Notes: generated by a model not told the origin, from the letters alone. A stretch of 64,000 bases of DNA from Enterococcus sp. 9D6_DIV0238 (GCF_002174455.2 NZ_CP147246.1:2445501-2509500); one strand, 5' to 3'; shown: positions 1 through 10,198, counted from the first letter of the stretch. Translations and numbers: made by a program.

Positions 1-562
1 CACGTAGTGAGTTACCGTGTGCTGCAACTAAAACAGTTTTGTTATCTAATAAAGCAGGAGCGATTTCATCTTGCCAGAAAGGTAACGCACGTTCCAAGGT
101 TACTTTTAAGTTTTCTCCGCCTGGTACATCGCGTTTGTCTAACATAGCATAACGACGATCGTTTGCTGCAGAACCTGGATCTGTTGTTTCCAATAATGGA
201 GGAAGAGTGTCGTAAGAACGACGCCAAATGTGTACTTGGTCGTCTCCATATTTTTCAGCAGTTTCTTTTTTATTCAAACCTTGTAATTTACCATAATGAC
301 GTTCGTTTAAGCGCCAAGATTTTACTTGTGGTACCCATAATTGATCTGAGTTTTCCAAGATCAAGTTACATGTTTTGATTGCGCGAGTTAAAACTGAAGT
401 GAAAGCAATATCGAATTCGATTCCAGCTTCTTTGATTTTGCGTCCGCCTTCTTTGGCTTCTTCGATTCCTTCAGGTGCTAAGTCCACATCTACCCAACCT
501 GTAAATTGGTTCAATGCATTCCATTCACTAAGTCCATGACGAGAAAAAACTAATTTTGGCAT
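1..562 (-). CDS. gpmA: 2,3-bisphosphoglycerate-dependent phosphoglycerate mutase (3' part outside window)
   Basis: The gene starts at 562 on the minus strand and runs off the window edge, so only about 187 N-terminal residues are seen. It interconverts 3- and 2-phosphoglycerate in glycolysis. The N-terminus [15 protein letters not shown] carries the RHG phosphohistidine motif of the histidine phosphatase superfamily. [11 protein letters not shown] and [11 protein letters not shown] are typical of the dPGM branch, and [11 protein letters not shown] near the edge is the second catalytic His region. A good ribosome binding site (AAAGGAG) precedes the ATG. Family and start are clear; the C-terminus cannot be assessed. 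Confidence 0.95.
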   Translation of the reverse strand, partial: MPKLVFSRHGLSEWNALNQFTGWVDVDLAPEGIEEAKEGGRKIKEAGIEFDIAFTSVLTRAIKTCNLILENSDQLWVPQVKSWRLNERHYGKLQGLNKKETAEKYGDDQVHIWRRSYDTLPPLLETTDPGSAANDRRYAMLDKRDVPGGENLKVTLERALPFWQDEIAPALLDNKTVLVAAHGNSLR

Positions 563-702
563 GTATAGCTCTCCTTTGAGTTGTAGTTTCTGAAACTTTC
601 ATTTCCTTTTCTATTGTACACCGTTTTAAAATAGATTTCCATTGTAAATTGCCAAAAGTGAATGGAAATGAGCAGGATCGGTTATCTATTACTGGATATA
701 AA

Positions 703-751
703 GAAAAAACTAGACGGAGATAAGAAAAAACTTCCTATTTCCGTCTAGTTT
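703..751 (-). terminator. Rho-independent terminator after the recombinase-like gene
   Basis: A perfect 12 bp inverted repeat (AAACTAGACGGA at 707-718, TCCGTCTAGTTT at 740-751) is followed on the minus strand by a T run (A run at 704-709). It begins three bases after the recombinase stop codon, so transcripts of that gene should end before gpmA. Confidence 0.85.
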
Positions 752-753
752 GT

Positions 754-1338
754 TTATTGAGAGAGCTTTGCTGCTTCATTCTCCGATAAATTAATGTATT
801 TATAGCAAGTGCCGATCGAAACATTGCATTTTGAGGCAATGAATTGAATCGTTTCGCGCTTTTCATGATACAAATGCCGAATACGTTTAACTGTTCGGTC
901 ATCTATTTTAGGGCGACCGCCGATCTTGCCTTTTTTACGCGCGTTGTTTAGGCCAACAAGTGTCCGTTCTTTGATCAGGTTGCATTCCATGTGTGCCAAG
1001 CTGTTCATCATCTTGAAATAGATTTCACCCATAGGTTCACGTGTATCGATTTCGTCATCCAAGCTGACTAAGTGGATACCAGAACCTTTGAATTCTTGTG
1101 TAAGCTCAGTTAATTGACGAGTAGAGCGACCTAAACGGTTTAAAGAGCAAATGACAAGAGTGTCGTCTGGCTGTAGTTTGCTCAAGACCGTTTCTAATTC
1201 AGAGGTCAATTGCTTTTCATCAATAACATCAAAAGATTCATGATGGATCTCGTCACAACCAAAGTTAGTCAAGGTGTTGATCTGGGCATCTAAATCATTG
1301 TCAATAATCGTTGTTCGTGCATAACCAATTAATTTCAT
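754..1338 (-). CDS. Serine-recombinase (resolvase/invertase) family protein with degenerate active site
   Basis: 194 aa with the usual small serine recombinase layout: catalytic fold at about 1-120, long helix (about 100-140), and a C-terminal helix-turn-helix (about 150-185, FIASKCNVSIGTCYKYIN). Aligned without gaps to gamma-delta resolvase, GYAR at 5-8 matches, but the catalytic Ser10 is Thr10 (GYARTTIID). Arg45 is Thr45, and the LDRLGR motif is LNRLGR (Asp67 to Asn; Arg68 and Arg71 kept). The ORF is otherwise intact, has a good RBS and its own terminator, and sits between two housekeeping genes with no second mobile gene. I infer a DNA-binding protein with weak or no recombinase activity. 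Thr could in principle act as a poor nucleophile, so loss of catalysis is likely but not proven. Confidence 0.85.
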   Translation of the reverse strand: MKLIGYARTTIIDNDLDAQINTLTNFGCDEIHHESFDVIDEKQLTSELETVLSKLQPDDTLVICSLNRLGRSTRQLTELTQEFKGSGIHLVSLDDEIDTREPMGEIYFKMMNSLAHMECNLIKERTLVGLNNARKKGKIGGRPKIDDRTVKRIRHLYHEKRETIQFIASKCNVSIGTCYKYINLSENEAAKLSQ

Positions 1339-1471
1339 CGTTCGTCCTTTCTCATTTAAATAGTAAATATAATCTATTAAAAATGTAGCATATAAACGAA
1401 TGAAATGATAGTTGTTTTTTTATCTTTTTTTAATCTTTTCGTGTTGTTTTCAAATCGGTTTCAAAGAATTT

Positions 1472-2149
1472 TTAGCGTGATACCTCAATTGTTTTTGGAC
1501 CGTTTTCACCGCCAACAATGACTGTTGTCACAACATCAAGGAACAATCCGTGTTCAACAACTCCAACAAGTTGATCCAAGTAAGTACCTAGAGCAATCGG
1601 ATCTTCGATTTTCTGTAGATGAAGATCGATGATGTAATGTCCGCCATCTGTAATAACAGTGCTATCATCAGCTGCTGTACGTAAAACAGGTGAATAGCCT
1701 TTCTTCTCAAATAAGTGAAGCAATTGTTGACTGCCATAGGGAACAACTTCTACTGGTAATGGGAATTTTCCTAATTTCTCCACCATTTTTGATTCGTCAA
1801 CGATCCAAATGCATTTTTTTGAATAGGTCGCAACGATCTTTTCAAATAAAAGTGCAGCTCCGCCGCCTTTAGTTCCTTGGAAATCAGCACTGATCTCATC
1901 TGCTCCGTCGATGGTCAAATCGACATAAGGGACATCATCGATACTCTTTAAAGGGATCCCTAAACTCTGAGCTTGACGTTCTGTCTCTTTAGAAGTCGTT
2001 ACACCTGTGATCGACAACCCTTCTTCTTTGATTCGCCGTCCGACTTCGTCAACCATAAACTTTGCAGTAGATCCCGTACCTAATCCTACGATCATACCGT
2101 CTTCTACATATTTTGCTGCTTCGATTCCTGCCATTTGCTTAAGATTCAT
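1472..2149 (-). CDS. rpiA: Ribose-5-phosphate isomerase A
   Basis: 225 aa, full length for RpiA, which interconverts ribose 5-phosphate and ribulose 5-phosphate in the pentose phosphate pathway. Diagnostic motifs are GLGTGSTA (about 22-29), [10 protein letters not shown] (about 77-86) and the catalytic [11 protein letters not shown] segment (about 93-103). The ATG at 2149 fits the family N-terminus ([24 protein letters not shown]), with GAAAGGGG just upstream. It lies divergent from the str operon. A small AT-rich hairpin (GAAAGATT/AATCTTTC, about 2212-2233) lies in the presumed 5' leader. No clear terminator was found in the T-rich region downstream. Confidence 0.96.
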   Translation of the reverse strand: MNLKQMAGIEAAKYVEDGMIVGLGTGSTAKFMVDEVGRRIKEEGLSITGVTTSKETERQAQSLGIPLKSIDDVPYVDLTIDGADEISADFQGTKGGGAALLFEKIVATYSKKCIWIVDESKMVEKLGKFPLPVEVVPYGSQQLLHLFEKKGYSPVLRTAADDSTVITDGGHYIIDLHLQKIEDPIALGTYLDQLVGVVEHGLFLDVVTTVIVGGENGPKTIEVSR

Positions 2150-2301
2150 CAGCTATTTCGCCCCTTTCGGATAATCAAAAACATTGTACCGTTAAACCCC
2201 GAAAAAAGATAGAAAGATTAGTAAAAATCTTTCTTTTCTTCTATTATAAAAGTGAAGAAAAGAAAACGTGATTACTTTAACGAAAAAAGTGATACAAAAG
2301 G

Positions 2302-2330
2302 TTGACAGAGCAAGTATATCGTGATATCCT
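2302..2330 (+). promoter_or_regulatory. Str operon promoter
   Basis: A consensus -35 TTGACA (2302-2307) is followed after 17 bp by TATCCT (2325-2330). This is the best promoter in the 343 bp rpiA-rpsL gap and is oriented toward rpsL. The resulting leader of about 155 nt contains a perfect 6 bp hairpin (GTCTCT/AGAGAC, 2353-2368) and ends in a strong AAGGAGG ribosome binding site. Whether the leader binds a ribosomal protein cannot be told from one sequence. Confidence 0.75.
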
Positions 2331-2492
2331 AGCGAAGGTGCTTTATCTACAGGTCTCTCAACAGAGACGTGCTGACTGTCTATCAAAGCATATTTGATAA
2401 AGAGTGCATAGATTGCATTATTTTTTATCGCTAAAAAAGAACCACCTGGATGTGTGGGACTAGATGCGAAATGAGGAAGGAGGAAACAAGGA

Positions 2493-2912
2493 ATGCCTAC
2501 AATTAATCAATTAGTACGTAAACCTCGTAAATCAAAGGTGGAAAAATCTAATTCACCAGCGTTGAACAAAGGATATAATAGCTTCAAGAAATCTCAAACG
2601 AACGTAAACTCACCACAAAAGCGTGGGGTTTGTACTCGTGTGGGAACGATGACACCTAAAAAACCGAACTCAGCTTTACGTAAATATGCCCGTGTTCGTT
2701 TGTCTAACTTAATCGAAGTAACAGCTTATATCCCAGGGATCGGTCACAACTTACAAGAACATAGCGTGGTTTTACTACGTGGTGGACGTGTAAAAGACTT
2801 ACCAGGGGTACGTTATCATATCGTACGTGGTGCGCTTGATACAGCCGGCGTTACTGATCGTAAACAAAGCCGCTCTAAATATGGTACTAAAATGCCTAAA
2901 GCAGCTAAATAA
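2493..2912 (+). CDS. rpsL: 30S ribosomal protein S12
   Basis: 139 aa; a decoding-centre protein of the 30S subunit. [12 protein letters not shown] and the [11 protein letters not shown] and [12 protein letters not shown] motifs are present. Both lysines where streptomycin-resistance substitutions usually arise (equivalent to E. coli K42 and K87) are wild type, so no ribosomal streptomycin resistance is predicted. It is the first gene of the str operon; its start follows GGAAGGAGG closely. Confidence 0.98.
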   Translation: MPTINQLVRKPRKSKVEKSNSPALNKGYNSFKKSQTNVNSPQKRGVCTRVGTMTPKKPNSALRKYARVRLSNLIEVTAYIPGIGHNLQEHSVVLLRGGRVKDLPGVRYHIVRGALDTAGVTDRKQSRSKYGTKMPKAAK

Positions 2913-2971
2913 TTCGACAATCACTAAAGGTATTATATAAAATAAAGAATTTTCGGAAGGAGGAGTTACGG

Positions 2972-3442
2972 ATGCCTCGTAAAGGTCCTGTTGCAAAACG
3001 TGATGTTTTACCAGATCCAATTTATAACTCAAAATTAGTAACTCGCTTGATCAACCGTGTAATGGTTGACGGTAAACGCGGGATTGCTGCTAATATCATC
3101 TATAATTCATTTGATATCATCAAAGAATCTACAGGTAACGATCCATTGGAAGTTTTCGAACAAGCAATGAAAAACGTTATGCCTGTCCTAGAAGTTAAAG
3201 CTCGCCGTGTCGGTGGTTCTAACTATCAAGTGCCGGTTGAAGTTCGTCCAGAACGTCGTACAACTTTAGGTCTTCGTTGGGTTGTTAACTACGCTCGTTT
3301 GCGTGGAGAACACACAATGGAACAACGTCTAGCGAAAGAAATCATGGATGCAGCCAATAACACTGGTGCTTCTGTTAAAAAACGTGAAGACACACATAAA
3401 ATGGCTGATGCTAACCGTGCGTTCGCACACTATCGTTGGTAA
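2972..3442 (+). CDS. rpsG: 30S ribosomal protein S7
   Basis: 156 aa, standard length. S7 nucleates assembly of the 30S head. [16 protein letters not shown] at the start and [15 protein letters not shown] in the middle are family signatures; the C-terminus ends ...[10 protein letters not shown]. It is second in the str operon, 59 bp after rpsL, with GGAAGGAGG upstream. A short G+C hairpin (CTGCGG/CCGCAG) lies in the 81 bp gap before fusA. Confidence 0.98.
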   Translation: MPRKGPVAKRDVLPDPIYNSKLVTRLINRVMVDGKRGIAANIIYNSFDIIKESTGNDPLEVFEQAMKNVMPVLEVKARRVGGSNYQVPVEVRPERRTTLGLRWVVNYARLRGEHTMEQRLAKEIMDAANNTGASVKKREDTHKMADANRAFAHYRW

Positions 3443-3523
3443 GATCCTCTGTGCCTGCGGCTTAGGACCGCAGCATGAAGTTATGTATAATTGATTTAAA
3501 TAAAGAGAGGAGAACACCCTAGA

Positions 3524-5608
3524 ATGGCAAGAGAATTTTCGTTAGAAAAAACTCGTAATATCGGAATCATGGCCCACGTTGATGCTGGTAAAACAACAAC
3601 AACTGAGCGTATTCTTTATTACACTGGTAAAATCCATAAAATCGGTGAAACACACGAAGGTGCTTCACAGATGGACTGGATGGAACAAGAACAAGAACGT
3701 GGTATCACGATCACATCTGCTGCAACGACTGCAGAGTGGAAAGGATACCGAGTAAACATCATCGACACACCAGGACACGTGGATTTCACTATTGAAGTGC
3801 AACGTTCACTACGTGTATTAGATGGTGCGGTAACCGTTCTTGATTCACAATCAGGTGTGGAACCTCAAACTGAAACAGTTTGGCGTCAAGCAACTGAATA
3901 TAGAGTTCCGCGTGTTGTTTTCTGTAACAAAATGGATAAAATCGGTGCGGATTTCTTATACTCTGTAAACTCATTACATGATCGTTTACAAGCAAATGCA
4001 CATCCGATCCAATTACCAATCGGTTCAGAAGACAGCTTCACTGGGATCATTGATTTGATCACGATGAAAGCTGAAATTTATACAAATGACTTAGGTACTG
4101 ACATTCAAGAAACTGAAATTCCAGAAGAATATATGGATCAAGCAGTTGAATGGCGTGAAAAATTAGTTGAAGCAGTTGCTGAAACTGACGAAGACCTAAT
4201 GATGAAATATCTTGAAGGTGAAGAGATCACGATCGATGAACTTAAAGCGGGTATCCGTAAAGCAACGATCAATGTTGAATTTTTCCCAGTTATGGCTGGA
4301 TCTGCCTTTAAGAACAAAGGTGTTCAATTAATGCTTGATGCAGTTCTTGACTACTTACCTTCACCACTTGATATCGAAGCAATCAAAGGTATCGATGTGA
4401 AAACAGACGAAGAAACAACTCGTCCAGCTGATGACGAAGCTCCATTTGCATCATTAGCATTTAAAGTTATGACTGACCCATTCGTAGGTCGTCTAACATT
4501 CTTCCGTGTATATTCTGGTGTCCTTGAAAGTGGTTCATACGTATTGAACGCTTCTAAAGACAAAAAAGAACGTATCGGACGTATTTTACAAATGCACGCG
4601 AATACACGTAAAGAAATCGATACAGTGTATTCAGGAGATATCGCTGCTGCTGTTGGATTGAAAGATACAACAACTGGTGATACTTTATGTGCGGTAGATT
4701 CACCAGTTATCCTTGAATCGATCGAGTTCCCAGAACCGGTTATCCAAGTAGCTGTTGAACCTAAATCAAAAGCCGACCAAGATAAAATGGGTGTTGCTTT
4801 GCAAAAACTTGCAGAAGAAGATCCATCATTCCGCGTTGAAACAAACGTTGAAACTGGTGAAACAGTTATCTCTGGTATGGGTGAGTTGCACTTAGACGTA
4901 TTAGTTGACCGTATGAGACGTGAGTTCAAGGTTGAAGCTAACGTTGGTGCACCGCAAGTATCTTATCGTGAAACTTTCCGTGCTCCGTTAACTCAAGCAG
5001 AAGGTAAGTTTGTACGTCAGTCTGGTGGTAAAGGACAATACGGTCACGTATGGGTTGAATTTACTCCAAACGAAGAAGGTAAAGGCTTTGAATTTGAAAA
5101 CGCGATTGTCGGTGGTGTGGTTCCTCGTGAATACATCCCAGCAGTTGAAAAAGGCTTGTCAGAAGCGATGAACAACGGGGTTCTTGCTGGCTATCCATTA
5201 GTGGATATCAAAGCGAAACTTTATGATGGTTCTTACCATGATGTCGATTCGAATGAAACTGCCTTCCGTGTAGCAGCATCTATGGCTCTACGTGCGGCAG
5301 CTAAAAAAGCAAACCCAGTTATCTTAGAACCGATGATGAAAGTAACGATCACTGTACCAGAAGATTACTTAGGTGATATCATGGGACACGTTACAAGCCG
5401 TCGCGGACGTGTTGAAGGAATGGAAGCACACGGTAACTCACAAATCGTTAACGCGATGGTACCGTTGGCTGAAATGTTTGGTTATGCCACAACATTACGT
5501 TCAGCAACTCAAGGTCGTGGAACATTCATGATGGTCTTTGACCACTATGAAGATGTACCAAAATCTGTGCAAGAAGAAATCATCAAGAAAAATGGCGGCA
5601 ACGCTTAA
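3524..5608 (+). CDS. fusA: Translation elongation factor G
   Basis: 694 aa GTPase that drives tRNA/mRNA translocation and ribosome recycling with RRF. The G domain has the P-loop AHVDAGKT (17-24), switch II DTPGH and NKMD; domains II-V follow at normal length. It is third in the str operon with an AGAGAGGAG ribosome binding site. The sequence is typical and I see no sign of duplication or truncation. Confidence 0.98.
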   Translation: MAREFSLEKTRNIGIMAHVDAGKTTTTERILYYTGKIHKIGETHEGASQMDWMEQEQERGITITSAATTAEWKGYRVNIIDTPGHVDFTIEVQRSLRVLDGAVTVLDSQSGVEPQTETVWRQATEYRVPRVVFCNKMDKIGADFLYSVNSLHDRLQANAHPIQLPIGSEDSFTGIIDLITMKAEIYTNDLGTDIQETEIPEEYMDQAVEWREKLVEAVAETDEDLMMKYLEGEEITIDELKAGIRKATINVEFFPVMAGSAFKNKGVQLMLDAVLDYLPSPLDIEAIKGIDVKTDEETTRPADDEAPFASLAFKVMTDPFVGRLTFFRVYSGVLESGSYVLNASKDKKERIGRILQMHANTRKEIDTVYSGDIAAAVGLKDTTTGDTLCAVDSPVILESIEFPEPVIQVAVEPKSKADQDKMGVALQKLAEEDPSFRVETNVETGETVISGMGELHLDVLVDRMRREFKVEANVGAPQVSYRETFRAPLTQAEGKFVRQSGGKGQYGHVWVEFTPNEEGKGFEFENAIVGGVVPREYIPAVEKGLSEAMNNGVLAGYPLVDIKAKLYDGSYHDVDSNETAFRVAASMALRAAAKKANPVILEPMMKVTITVPEDYLGDIMGHVTSRRGRVEGMEAHGNSQIVNAMVPLAEMFGYATTLRSATQGRGTFMMVFDHYEDVPKSVQEEIIKKNGGNA

Positions 5609-5691
5609 TAGTTAAGAAATAGGTCGTAGATTTATTTATGACTAGGATTTTCTGAAGATTTCGGGTAAAATAAGTAAAGATGATCAGGTAG

Positions 5692-5719
5692 TTGAACTAT
5701 CTATCAAATAAAATAAAAT
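5692..5719 (+). promoter_or_regulatory. Possible internal promoter for tuf
   Basis: The 138 bp fusA-tuf gap holds TTGAAC (5692-5697), a 16 bp spacer and TAAAAT (5714-5719), 28 bp before the tuf start codon. A separate tuf promoter would let EF-Tu be made in excess over EF-G. The match is moderate and the region is AT-rich. Confidence 0.4.
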
Positions 5720-5746
5720 TCATATATTTTAGGAGGAACATTTAAA

Positions 5747-6934
5747 ATGGCTAAAGAAAAATTTGACCGTTCTAAACCCCATGTAAACATTGGTACTATT
5801 GGACACGTTGACCATGGTAAAACTACATTAACTGCTGCAATTGCAACTGTGTTAGCTAAACACGGTGGCGGTGAAGCTCAAAACTATGCTGATATCGATA
5901 ACGCTCCTGAAGAAAAAGAACGTGGTATCACAATCAACACTTCTCACATCGAGTATGAAACTGATGCTCGTCACTATGCTCACGTGGACTGCCCAGGACA
6001 CGCGGACTACGTTAAAAACATGATCACTGGTGCTGCACAAATGGACGGAGCTATCTTAGTAGTATCTGCTGCTGATGGTCCTATGCCTCAAACTCGTGAG
6101 CACATCTTGTTATCACGTAACGTTGGTGTACCATACATCGTTGTTTTCTTAAACAAAATGGATATGGTCGATGACGAAGAATTATTAGAATTAGTAGAAA
6201 TGGAAGTTCGTGATCTATTATCTGAATACGACTTCCCAGGTGATGACACTCCAGTTATCGCAGGTTCTGCTTTGAAAGCTTTAGAAGGCGACGCTTCATA
6301 CGAAGAAAAAATCATGGAATTAATGGCTGCGGTTGATGAGTATATCCCAACTCCAACTCGTGATACTGACAAACCATTCATGATGCCAGTTGAGGATGTA
6401 TTCTCAATCACTGGTCGTGGTACTGTTGCAACTGGTCGTGTTGAACGTGGAGAAGTTCGCGTTGGTGACGAAGTTGAAATCGTAGGTATCAAAGAAGAAA
6501 CATCTAAAACAACTGTTACAGGTGTTGAAATGTTCCGTAAATTATTAGACTACGCTGAAGCTGGCGATAACATCGGTGCTTTATTACGTGGTGTTGCACG
6601 TGAAGATATCGAACGTGGACAAGTATTGGCAAAACCTGCTTCAATCACTCCACATACAAAATTTAAAGCTGAAGTTTATGTTTTATCAAAAGAAGAAGGT
6701 GGACGTCACACTCCATTCTTCACTAACTACCGTCCTCAGTTCTACTTCCGTACAACTGACGTAACTGGTGTAGTTGAATTACCAGAAGGTACTGAAATGG
6801 TAATGCCTGGTGATAACGTTGCAATGGACGTTGAATTAATCCACCCAATCGCTATCGAAGACGGAACTCGTTTCTCTATTCGTGAAGGCGGACGTACTGT
6901 TGGTTCAGGCGTTGTTTCTGAAATCGTTAAATAA
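5747..6934 (+). CDS. tuf: Translation elongation factor Tu
   Basis: 395 aa GTPase that delivers aminoacyl-tRNA to the ribosomal A site. GHVDHGKT (19-26), DCPGH (81-85) and NKMD (136-139) form the nucleotide pocket; domains II and III are complete, ending ...SGVVSEIVK. It is the last gene of the str operon, preceded by TTAGGAGGA and followed by a strong terminator. Codon use is highly biased, as expected for an abundant protein. Confidence 0.99.
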   Translation: MAKEKFDRSKPHVNIGTIGHVDHGKTTLTAAIATVLAKHGGGEAQNYADIDNAPEEKERGITINTSHIEYETDARHYAHVDCPGHADYVKNMITGAAQMDGAILVVSAADGPMPQTREHILLSRNVGVPYIVVFLNKMDMVDDEELLELVEMEVRDLLSEYDFPGDDTPVIAGSALKALEGDASYEEKIMELMAAVDEYIPTPTRDTDKPFMMPVEDVFSITGRGTVATGRVERGEVRVGDEVEIVGIKEETSKTTVTGVEMFRKLLDYAEAGDNIGALLRGVAREDIERGQVLAKPASITPHTKFKAEVYVLSKEEGGRHTPFFTNYRPQFYFRTTDVTGVVELPEGTEMVMPGDNVAMDVELIHPIAIEDGTRFSIREGGRTVGSGVVSEIVK

Positions 6935-6988
6935 TTAAGACTTAAATATAGTAATAACCAGTGTGAGAAGCTGGGGTACTCGGACGTA

Positions 6989-7018
6989 AGCCGAAGGGAT
7001 TTCCCTTCGGCTTTTTTT
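6989..7018 (+). terminator. Str operon terminator
   Basis: A perfect 10 bp stem (AGCCGAAGGG/CCCTTCGGCT) with a 4 nt loop is followed by seven T residues. It lies 55 bp after tuf. Confidence 0.95.
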
Positions 7019-7033
7019 GTGTATAAAAAATGC

Positions 7034-7092
7034 TTGACATATATCGAGCTTCGATATAATATTGTGTTACGATATAACGAGGTGCGATATAA
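7034..7092 (+). promoter_or_regulatory. Promoter of the PadR/DUF2812 pair with putative PadR operator
   Basis: TTGACA (7034-7039) and TATAAT (7055-7060) are separated by 15 bp. Between and into the -10 lies a perfect inverted repeat, ATATCGA-GCT-TCGATAT (7041-7057). The octamer CGATATAA recurs three times (7052-7059, 7070-7077, 7085-7092), the last copy running into the ribosome binding site. A dimeric winged-helix repressor such as the adjacent PadR protein is the obvious candidate ligand; this is inferred from position and symmetry. Confidence 0.7.
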
Positions 7093-7106
7093 GGAGAGAT
7101 TTTAAG

Positions 7107-7433
7107 ATGGATGAGAAGCTGAGAAGGATATACATACCGATGACTGAAACAGGGTTTTATATTTTGTTTTCACTCAGAGAAGAAAGACATGGTTATAGCA
7201 TCATTCAGCATGTAAAACAATTGACGGAACAAGAAATCATCATCAGTGCAGGAACGATGTATGGTAGTTTGAGTAAAATGGAAAAAGATGGATTGATAAA
7301 AGTAACTAAGGAAGAGGAACGGCGGAAAAGCTATTTGATCACAGCGCTCGGTGAAAAAGTTTTACAGCATGAAATCAAGCGGATCGAACGATTATATAAA
7401 AATAGTATTGAGGAGAAATTAGATGGAAACTAA
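7107..7433 (+). CDS. PadR family transcriptional regulator
   Basis: 108 aa from the ATG at 7107, chosen because AAGGAGA (7091-7097) sits at correct distance; the in-frame codon at 7062 lies inside the promoter. The PadR winged helix spans about residues 12-85: GFYILFSLREERHGYSIIQHV, GTMYGSLSKMEKDGLIK and the wing KEEERRKSYLITALG. A short C-terminal helix likely dimerises. Its stop overlaps the next gene by 11 bp, so the two are translationally coupled. By family precedent it represses its own operon and responds to a small molecule or envelope stress; the ligand is unknown. Confidence 0.88.
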   Translation: MDEKLRRIYIPMTETGFYILFSLREERHGYSIIQHVKQLTEQEIIISAGTMYGSLSKMEKDGLIKVTKEEERRKSYLITALGEKVLQHEIKRIERLYKNSIEEKLDGN

Positions 7434-7977
7434 AAAAGTAAGAAGACGTTTTGAGTTGGCAGATTATTTAGAAGAAGAACGATTTTTAGAAGAACAGCAT
7501 AGAAACGGTTGGAAGATGGTTGAGCTAAAATTACCTTTATCTACCTATATATTTGAACGTTGTGAATCAGAAGACTATGTTTATCAGTTAGATTTTAATT
7601 CAGAGAAAAGTGGGACAGGATCATATGTACAGCTATTCGAAGATTGTGGCTGGGAATACTTTTACAAATTTGGGAATTGGTATTACTTTAGAAAATTGAG
7701 ATCCGAGGTGGAAAGTGAAAATGTCATATTTAATGACGGGCCTTCACGTGCGGAAATGGCAAAGAAAGTCGCTAAATTCCAAGCTGGCTTATCAGTGTTT
7801 TTGATCTTTCCTTTGATTTATCTTCTAACAGTAGTTTCGGCTAAAGCGATAGACAGTTCTCTTGTTTTGACGATCATGGTAGCTTTAATAGCTATTGTTA
7901 TGGTTATAAGCGCAGGGATTCAATTAAAAAATATGTGGAAACTTAATAAGATCATTGAAAAAGAAGAACAACTATAA
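7423..7977 (+). CDS. DUF2812 domain membrane protein
   Basis: 184 aa. The N-terminal half (about 8-100) resembles DUF2812: it starts with a basic region, FLEEQHRNGWKMVELK, and contains a W-E-Y-F/W-Y-Y-F rich segment (CGWEYFYKFGNWYYFRK). Two transmembrane helices follow (about 125-145 and 148-168), then a charged tail. It overlaps the upstream padR gene by 11 bp. DUF2812 proteins are commonly partnered with PadR regulators, but no biochemical role is known. I infer a membrane protein under control of the PadR repressor. Confidence 0.8.
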   Translation: METKKVRRRFELADYLEEERFLEEQHRNGWKMVELKLPLSTYIFERCESEDYVYQLDFNSEKSGTGSYVQLFEDCGWEYFYKFGNWYYFRKLRSEVESENVIFNDGPSRAEMAKKVAKFQAGLSVFLIFPLIYLLTVVSAKAIDSSLVLTIMVALIAIVMVISAGIQLKNMWKLNKIIEKEEQL

Positions 7978-7980
7978 GAG

Positions 7981-8046
7981 AATCTATGATATTTTGACAG
8001 GGAAGAAAAAAGCTTGTTGGCTGTTAAAATATCATAGATTTTTTCT
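7981..8046. terminator. Long-stem terminator after the DUF2812 gene
   Basis: Arms 7981-8000 and 8021-8040 form a 20 bp stem with one G-U pair and a 20 nt loop, followed by a T run. It is unusually long and AT-rich, and insulates the S10 operon from upstream transcription. Confidence 0.85.
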
Positions 8047-8091
8047 GTTATGAAAACCAAGAAAATAATATGAAAATAATGAAAAAAAGCC

Positions 8092-8293
8092 TTGCTATTG
8101 CTGCGTTTCTGTAATATAATTACAAAGGTGCTGTTTACAGAAGTGTGAAAAGCACTGGTAAATCAAGGTTTTGATCTACCGGCTAAGAAACGAGAGGTTG
8201 CGACACGCCCGGACGCTTTGCCACGAACGAGCGTGACGGAAAAATTTTCGTGGAGCTATGTCTACTTTCAAAATAGGCGAAGGAGGGAACAAG
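8092..8293 (+). promoter_or_regulatory. S10 operon promoter and leader
   Basis: TTGCTA (8092-8097), a 17 bp spacer and TATAAT (8115-8120) form a strong promoter. The leader of about 165 nt is G+C-rich around 8190-8240 (ACACGCCCGGACG and a later CGAGCGTGACGG can fold locally) and ends in AGGAGG. By analogy with other S10 operons it may be an autoregulatory RNA for a ribosomal protein; I cannot model the fold here. The rest of the 7978-8293 gap is the terminator above and AT-rich spacer. Confidence 0.65.
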
Positions 8294-8602
8294 ATGGCAA
8301 AACAAAAGATTCGTATCCGTTTAAAAGCGTATGAACACCGTATTTTAGATCAATCAGCGGATAAAATTGTGGAAACAGCAAAAAGAACTGGAGCTGACGT
8401 ATCAGGTCCGATTCCATTACCAACAGAACGCTCACTTTACACAGTTATTCGTGCGACTCATAAATACAAAGATTCTCGCGAACAATTCGAAATGCGTACT
8501 CACAAACGTCTAATCGACATTGTGAACCCAACACCAAAAACAGTTGATGCTTTAATGAAGCTTGACTTACCGTCTGGTGTAAATATTGAAATCAAACTAT
8601 AA
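8294..8602 (+). CDS. rpsJ: 30S ribosomal protein S10
   Basis: 102 aa from the ATG at 8294. An in-frame upstream ATG (8258) would add 12 residues but lacks an RBS, while AGGAGG lies 8 bp before 8294. [20 protein letters not shown] is the standard N-terminus. S10 is a 30S head protein and also the NusE antitermination factor. First gene of the S10 operon. Confidence 0.98.
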   Translation: MAKQKIRIRLKAYEHRILDQSADKIVETAKRTGADVSGPIPLPTERSLYTVIRATHKYKDSREQFEMRTHKRLIDIVNPTPKTVDALMKLDLPSGVNIEIKL

Positions 8603-8626
8603 AATTAAGATGATGGAGGTGTACTC

Positions 8627-9256
8627 ATGACCAAAGGAATCTTAGGGAAAAAAGTGGGAATGACACAAATCTTTACTGAGTCTGGTGAATTAATTCCAGT
8701 AACAGTAGTAGAAGCTACGCCAAACGTAGTTTTACAAGTAAAAACTGTTGAGACTGACGGATACGAAGCTATCCAAGTTGGTTACCAAGACAAACGTGAA
8801 GTTTTATCAAACAAACCTGCGAAAGGTCATGTTGCAAAAGCAAACACGGCTCCTAAGCGCTTCATTAAGGAATTCAAAAATGTTGAGCTGGGAGAATACG
8901 AAGTAGGAACAGAAATTAAGGTAGATGTTTTCCAAGCAGGAGACATTATTGATGTTACAGGAACAACAAAAGGTAAAGGATTCCAAGGCGTTATCAAACG
9001 TCACGGACAAAGCCGCGGCCCTATGAGTCACGGATCTCGTTACCACCGTCGTCCTGGGTCAATGGGTCCAGTAGCACCTAACCGTGTATTTAAAAATAAA
9101 AAACTTGCCGGCCGTATGGGTGGTAACCGCGTAACAATTCAAAATCTTGAAATTGTTAAAGTGGACGCTGAAAGAAATGTAATCTTGATCAAAGGAAACA
9201 TTCCTGGAGCGAAAAAATCATTAATCACAATCAAATCAGCTGTGAAAGCTAAATAA
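8627..9256 (+). CDS. rplC: 50S ribosomal protein L3
   Basis: 209 aa, normal length. [15 protein letters not shown] at the N-terminus and the internal loop [23 protein letters not shown], which reaches toward the peptidyl transferase centre, identify L3. It lies 24 bp after rpsJ with a GGAGG ribosome binding site. Confidence 0.98.
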   Translation: MTKGILGKKVGMTQIFTESGELIPVTVVEATPNVVLQVKTVETDGYEAIQVGYQDKREVLSNKPAKGHVAKANTAPKRFIKEFKNVELGEYEVGTEIKVDVFQAGDIIDVTGTTKGKGFQGVIKRHGQSRGPMSHGSRYHRRPGSMGPVAPNRVFKNKKLAGRMGGNRVTIQNLEIVKVDAERNVILIKGNIPGAKKSLITIKSAVKAK

Positions 9257-9281
9257 GCGTAGGGAAAGGAGGAACTAAGGA

Positions 9282-9905
9282 ATGCCGAATGTAGCATTAT
9301 TCAAACAAGATGGAACTCAAAATGGTGAAATCACTTTAAACGAAGAAATTTTCGGAATCGAACCTAATGAATCAGTTGTCTACGATGCAATCATCATGCA
9401 ACGTGCTTCATTAAGACAAGGAACACACTCAGTTAAACACCGCGGAGAAGTTCGTGGTGGCGGCCGTAAACCATGGCGTCAAAAAGGAACTGGTCGTGCT
9501 CGTCAAGGTTCAATCCGTTCACCACAATGGCGTGGAGGTGGCGTAGTTTTCGGACCAACACCACGTTCTTACAGCTACAAACTTCCTAAAAAAGTTCGTC
9601 GTTTAGCAATGAAATCTGTATTATCAGATAAAGTTGCTGAAAACAACTTGGTTGCTGTTGATGCATTAAGCTTTGACGCACCAAAAACAAAAGAATTCAA
9701 ACAAGTTCTTACAAACTTATCTATTGATGCGAAAGTATTAGTTGTTCTAGAAGCAGGAAACGATTTTGCAGCATTATCTGCTCGTAATCTTCCAAACGTT
9801 TCTGTAGTAACTTCTGATAACGTAAGTGTTTTAGATATCGTTTCTAATACTAAAGTATTGGCAACACAAACTGCTCTTACTCAAATTGAGGAGGTGCTTG
9901 CATAA
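9282..9905 (+). CDS. rplD: 50S ribosomal protein L4
   Basis: 207 aa. The extended tunnel loop ([19 protein letters not shown], about 66-84) is intact; changes there can confer macrolide resistance, and none is evident. In E. coli L4 is the S10 operon autoregulator; this is not established in Firmicutes. Its stop overlaps the rplW start (TAATG). Confidence 0.98.
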   Translation: MPNVALFKQDGTQNGEITLNEEIFGIEPNESVVYDAIIMQRASLRQGTHSVKHRGEVRGGGRKPWRQKGTGRARQGSIRSPQWRGGGVVFGPTPRSYSYKLPKKVRRLAMKSVLSDKVAENNLVAVDALSFDAPKTKEFKQVLTNLSIDAKVLVVLEAGNDFAALSARNLPNVSVVTSDNVSVLDIVSNTKVLATQTALTQIEEVLA

Positions 9906-10198
9906 TGAACTTACTAGACGTAATCAAACGCCCAGTGATCACTGAAAAATCCATGCTTGCTATGGACGAAAAGAAATACACTTTCGAAGTGGACACTCGC
10001 GCAAACAAAACATTAGTAAAACAAGCTGTAGAAGCAGCTTTTGACGGTGTTAAAGTGAAAAACGTAAACATCATCAACGTGCGTCCTAAATTCAAACGCA
10101 TGGGTAAATATGCAGGATATACGAAAAAACGTCGCAAAGCAGTTGTGACATTAACAGACGATTCAAAAGAAATTCAAATTTTCGATGCTGCTGAATAA
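9905..10198 (+). CDS. rplW: 50S ribosomal protein L23
   Basis: 97 aa protein at the polypeptide exit tunnel rim, where trigger factor and SRP dock. [16 protein letters not shown] and ...[15 protein letters not shown] are typical. It is coupled to rplD by a one-base stop/start overlap. Confidence 0.98.
   Translation: MNLLDVIKRPVITEKSMLAMDEKKYTFEVDTRANKTLVKQAVEAAFDGVKVKNVNIINVRPKFKRMGKYAGYTKKRRKAVVTLTDDSKEIQIFDAAE

Noticed and set aside
754..1338. Transposon or integron remnant
   Set aside because: No inverted repeats, transposase or target duplication could be seen around the recombinase-like gene; flanks are housekeeping genes in conserved order.
2192..2386. 64-codon minus-strand open frame in the rpiA-rpsL gap
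   Set aside because: It spans the str promoter, has no ribosome binding site and encodes a low-complexity hydrophobic sequence without coding bias.
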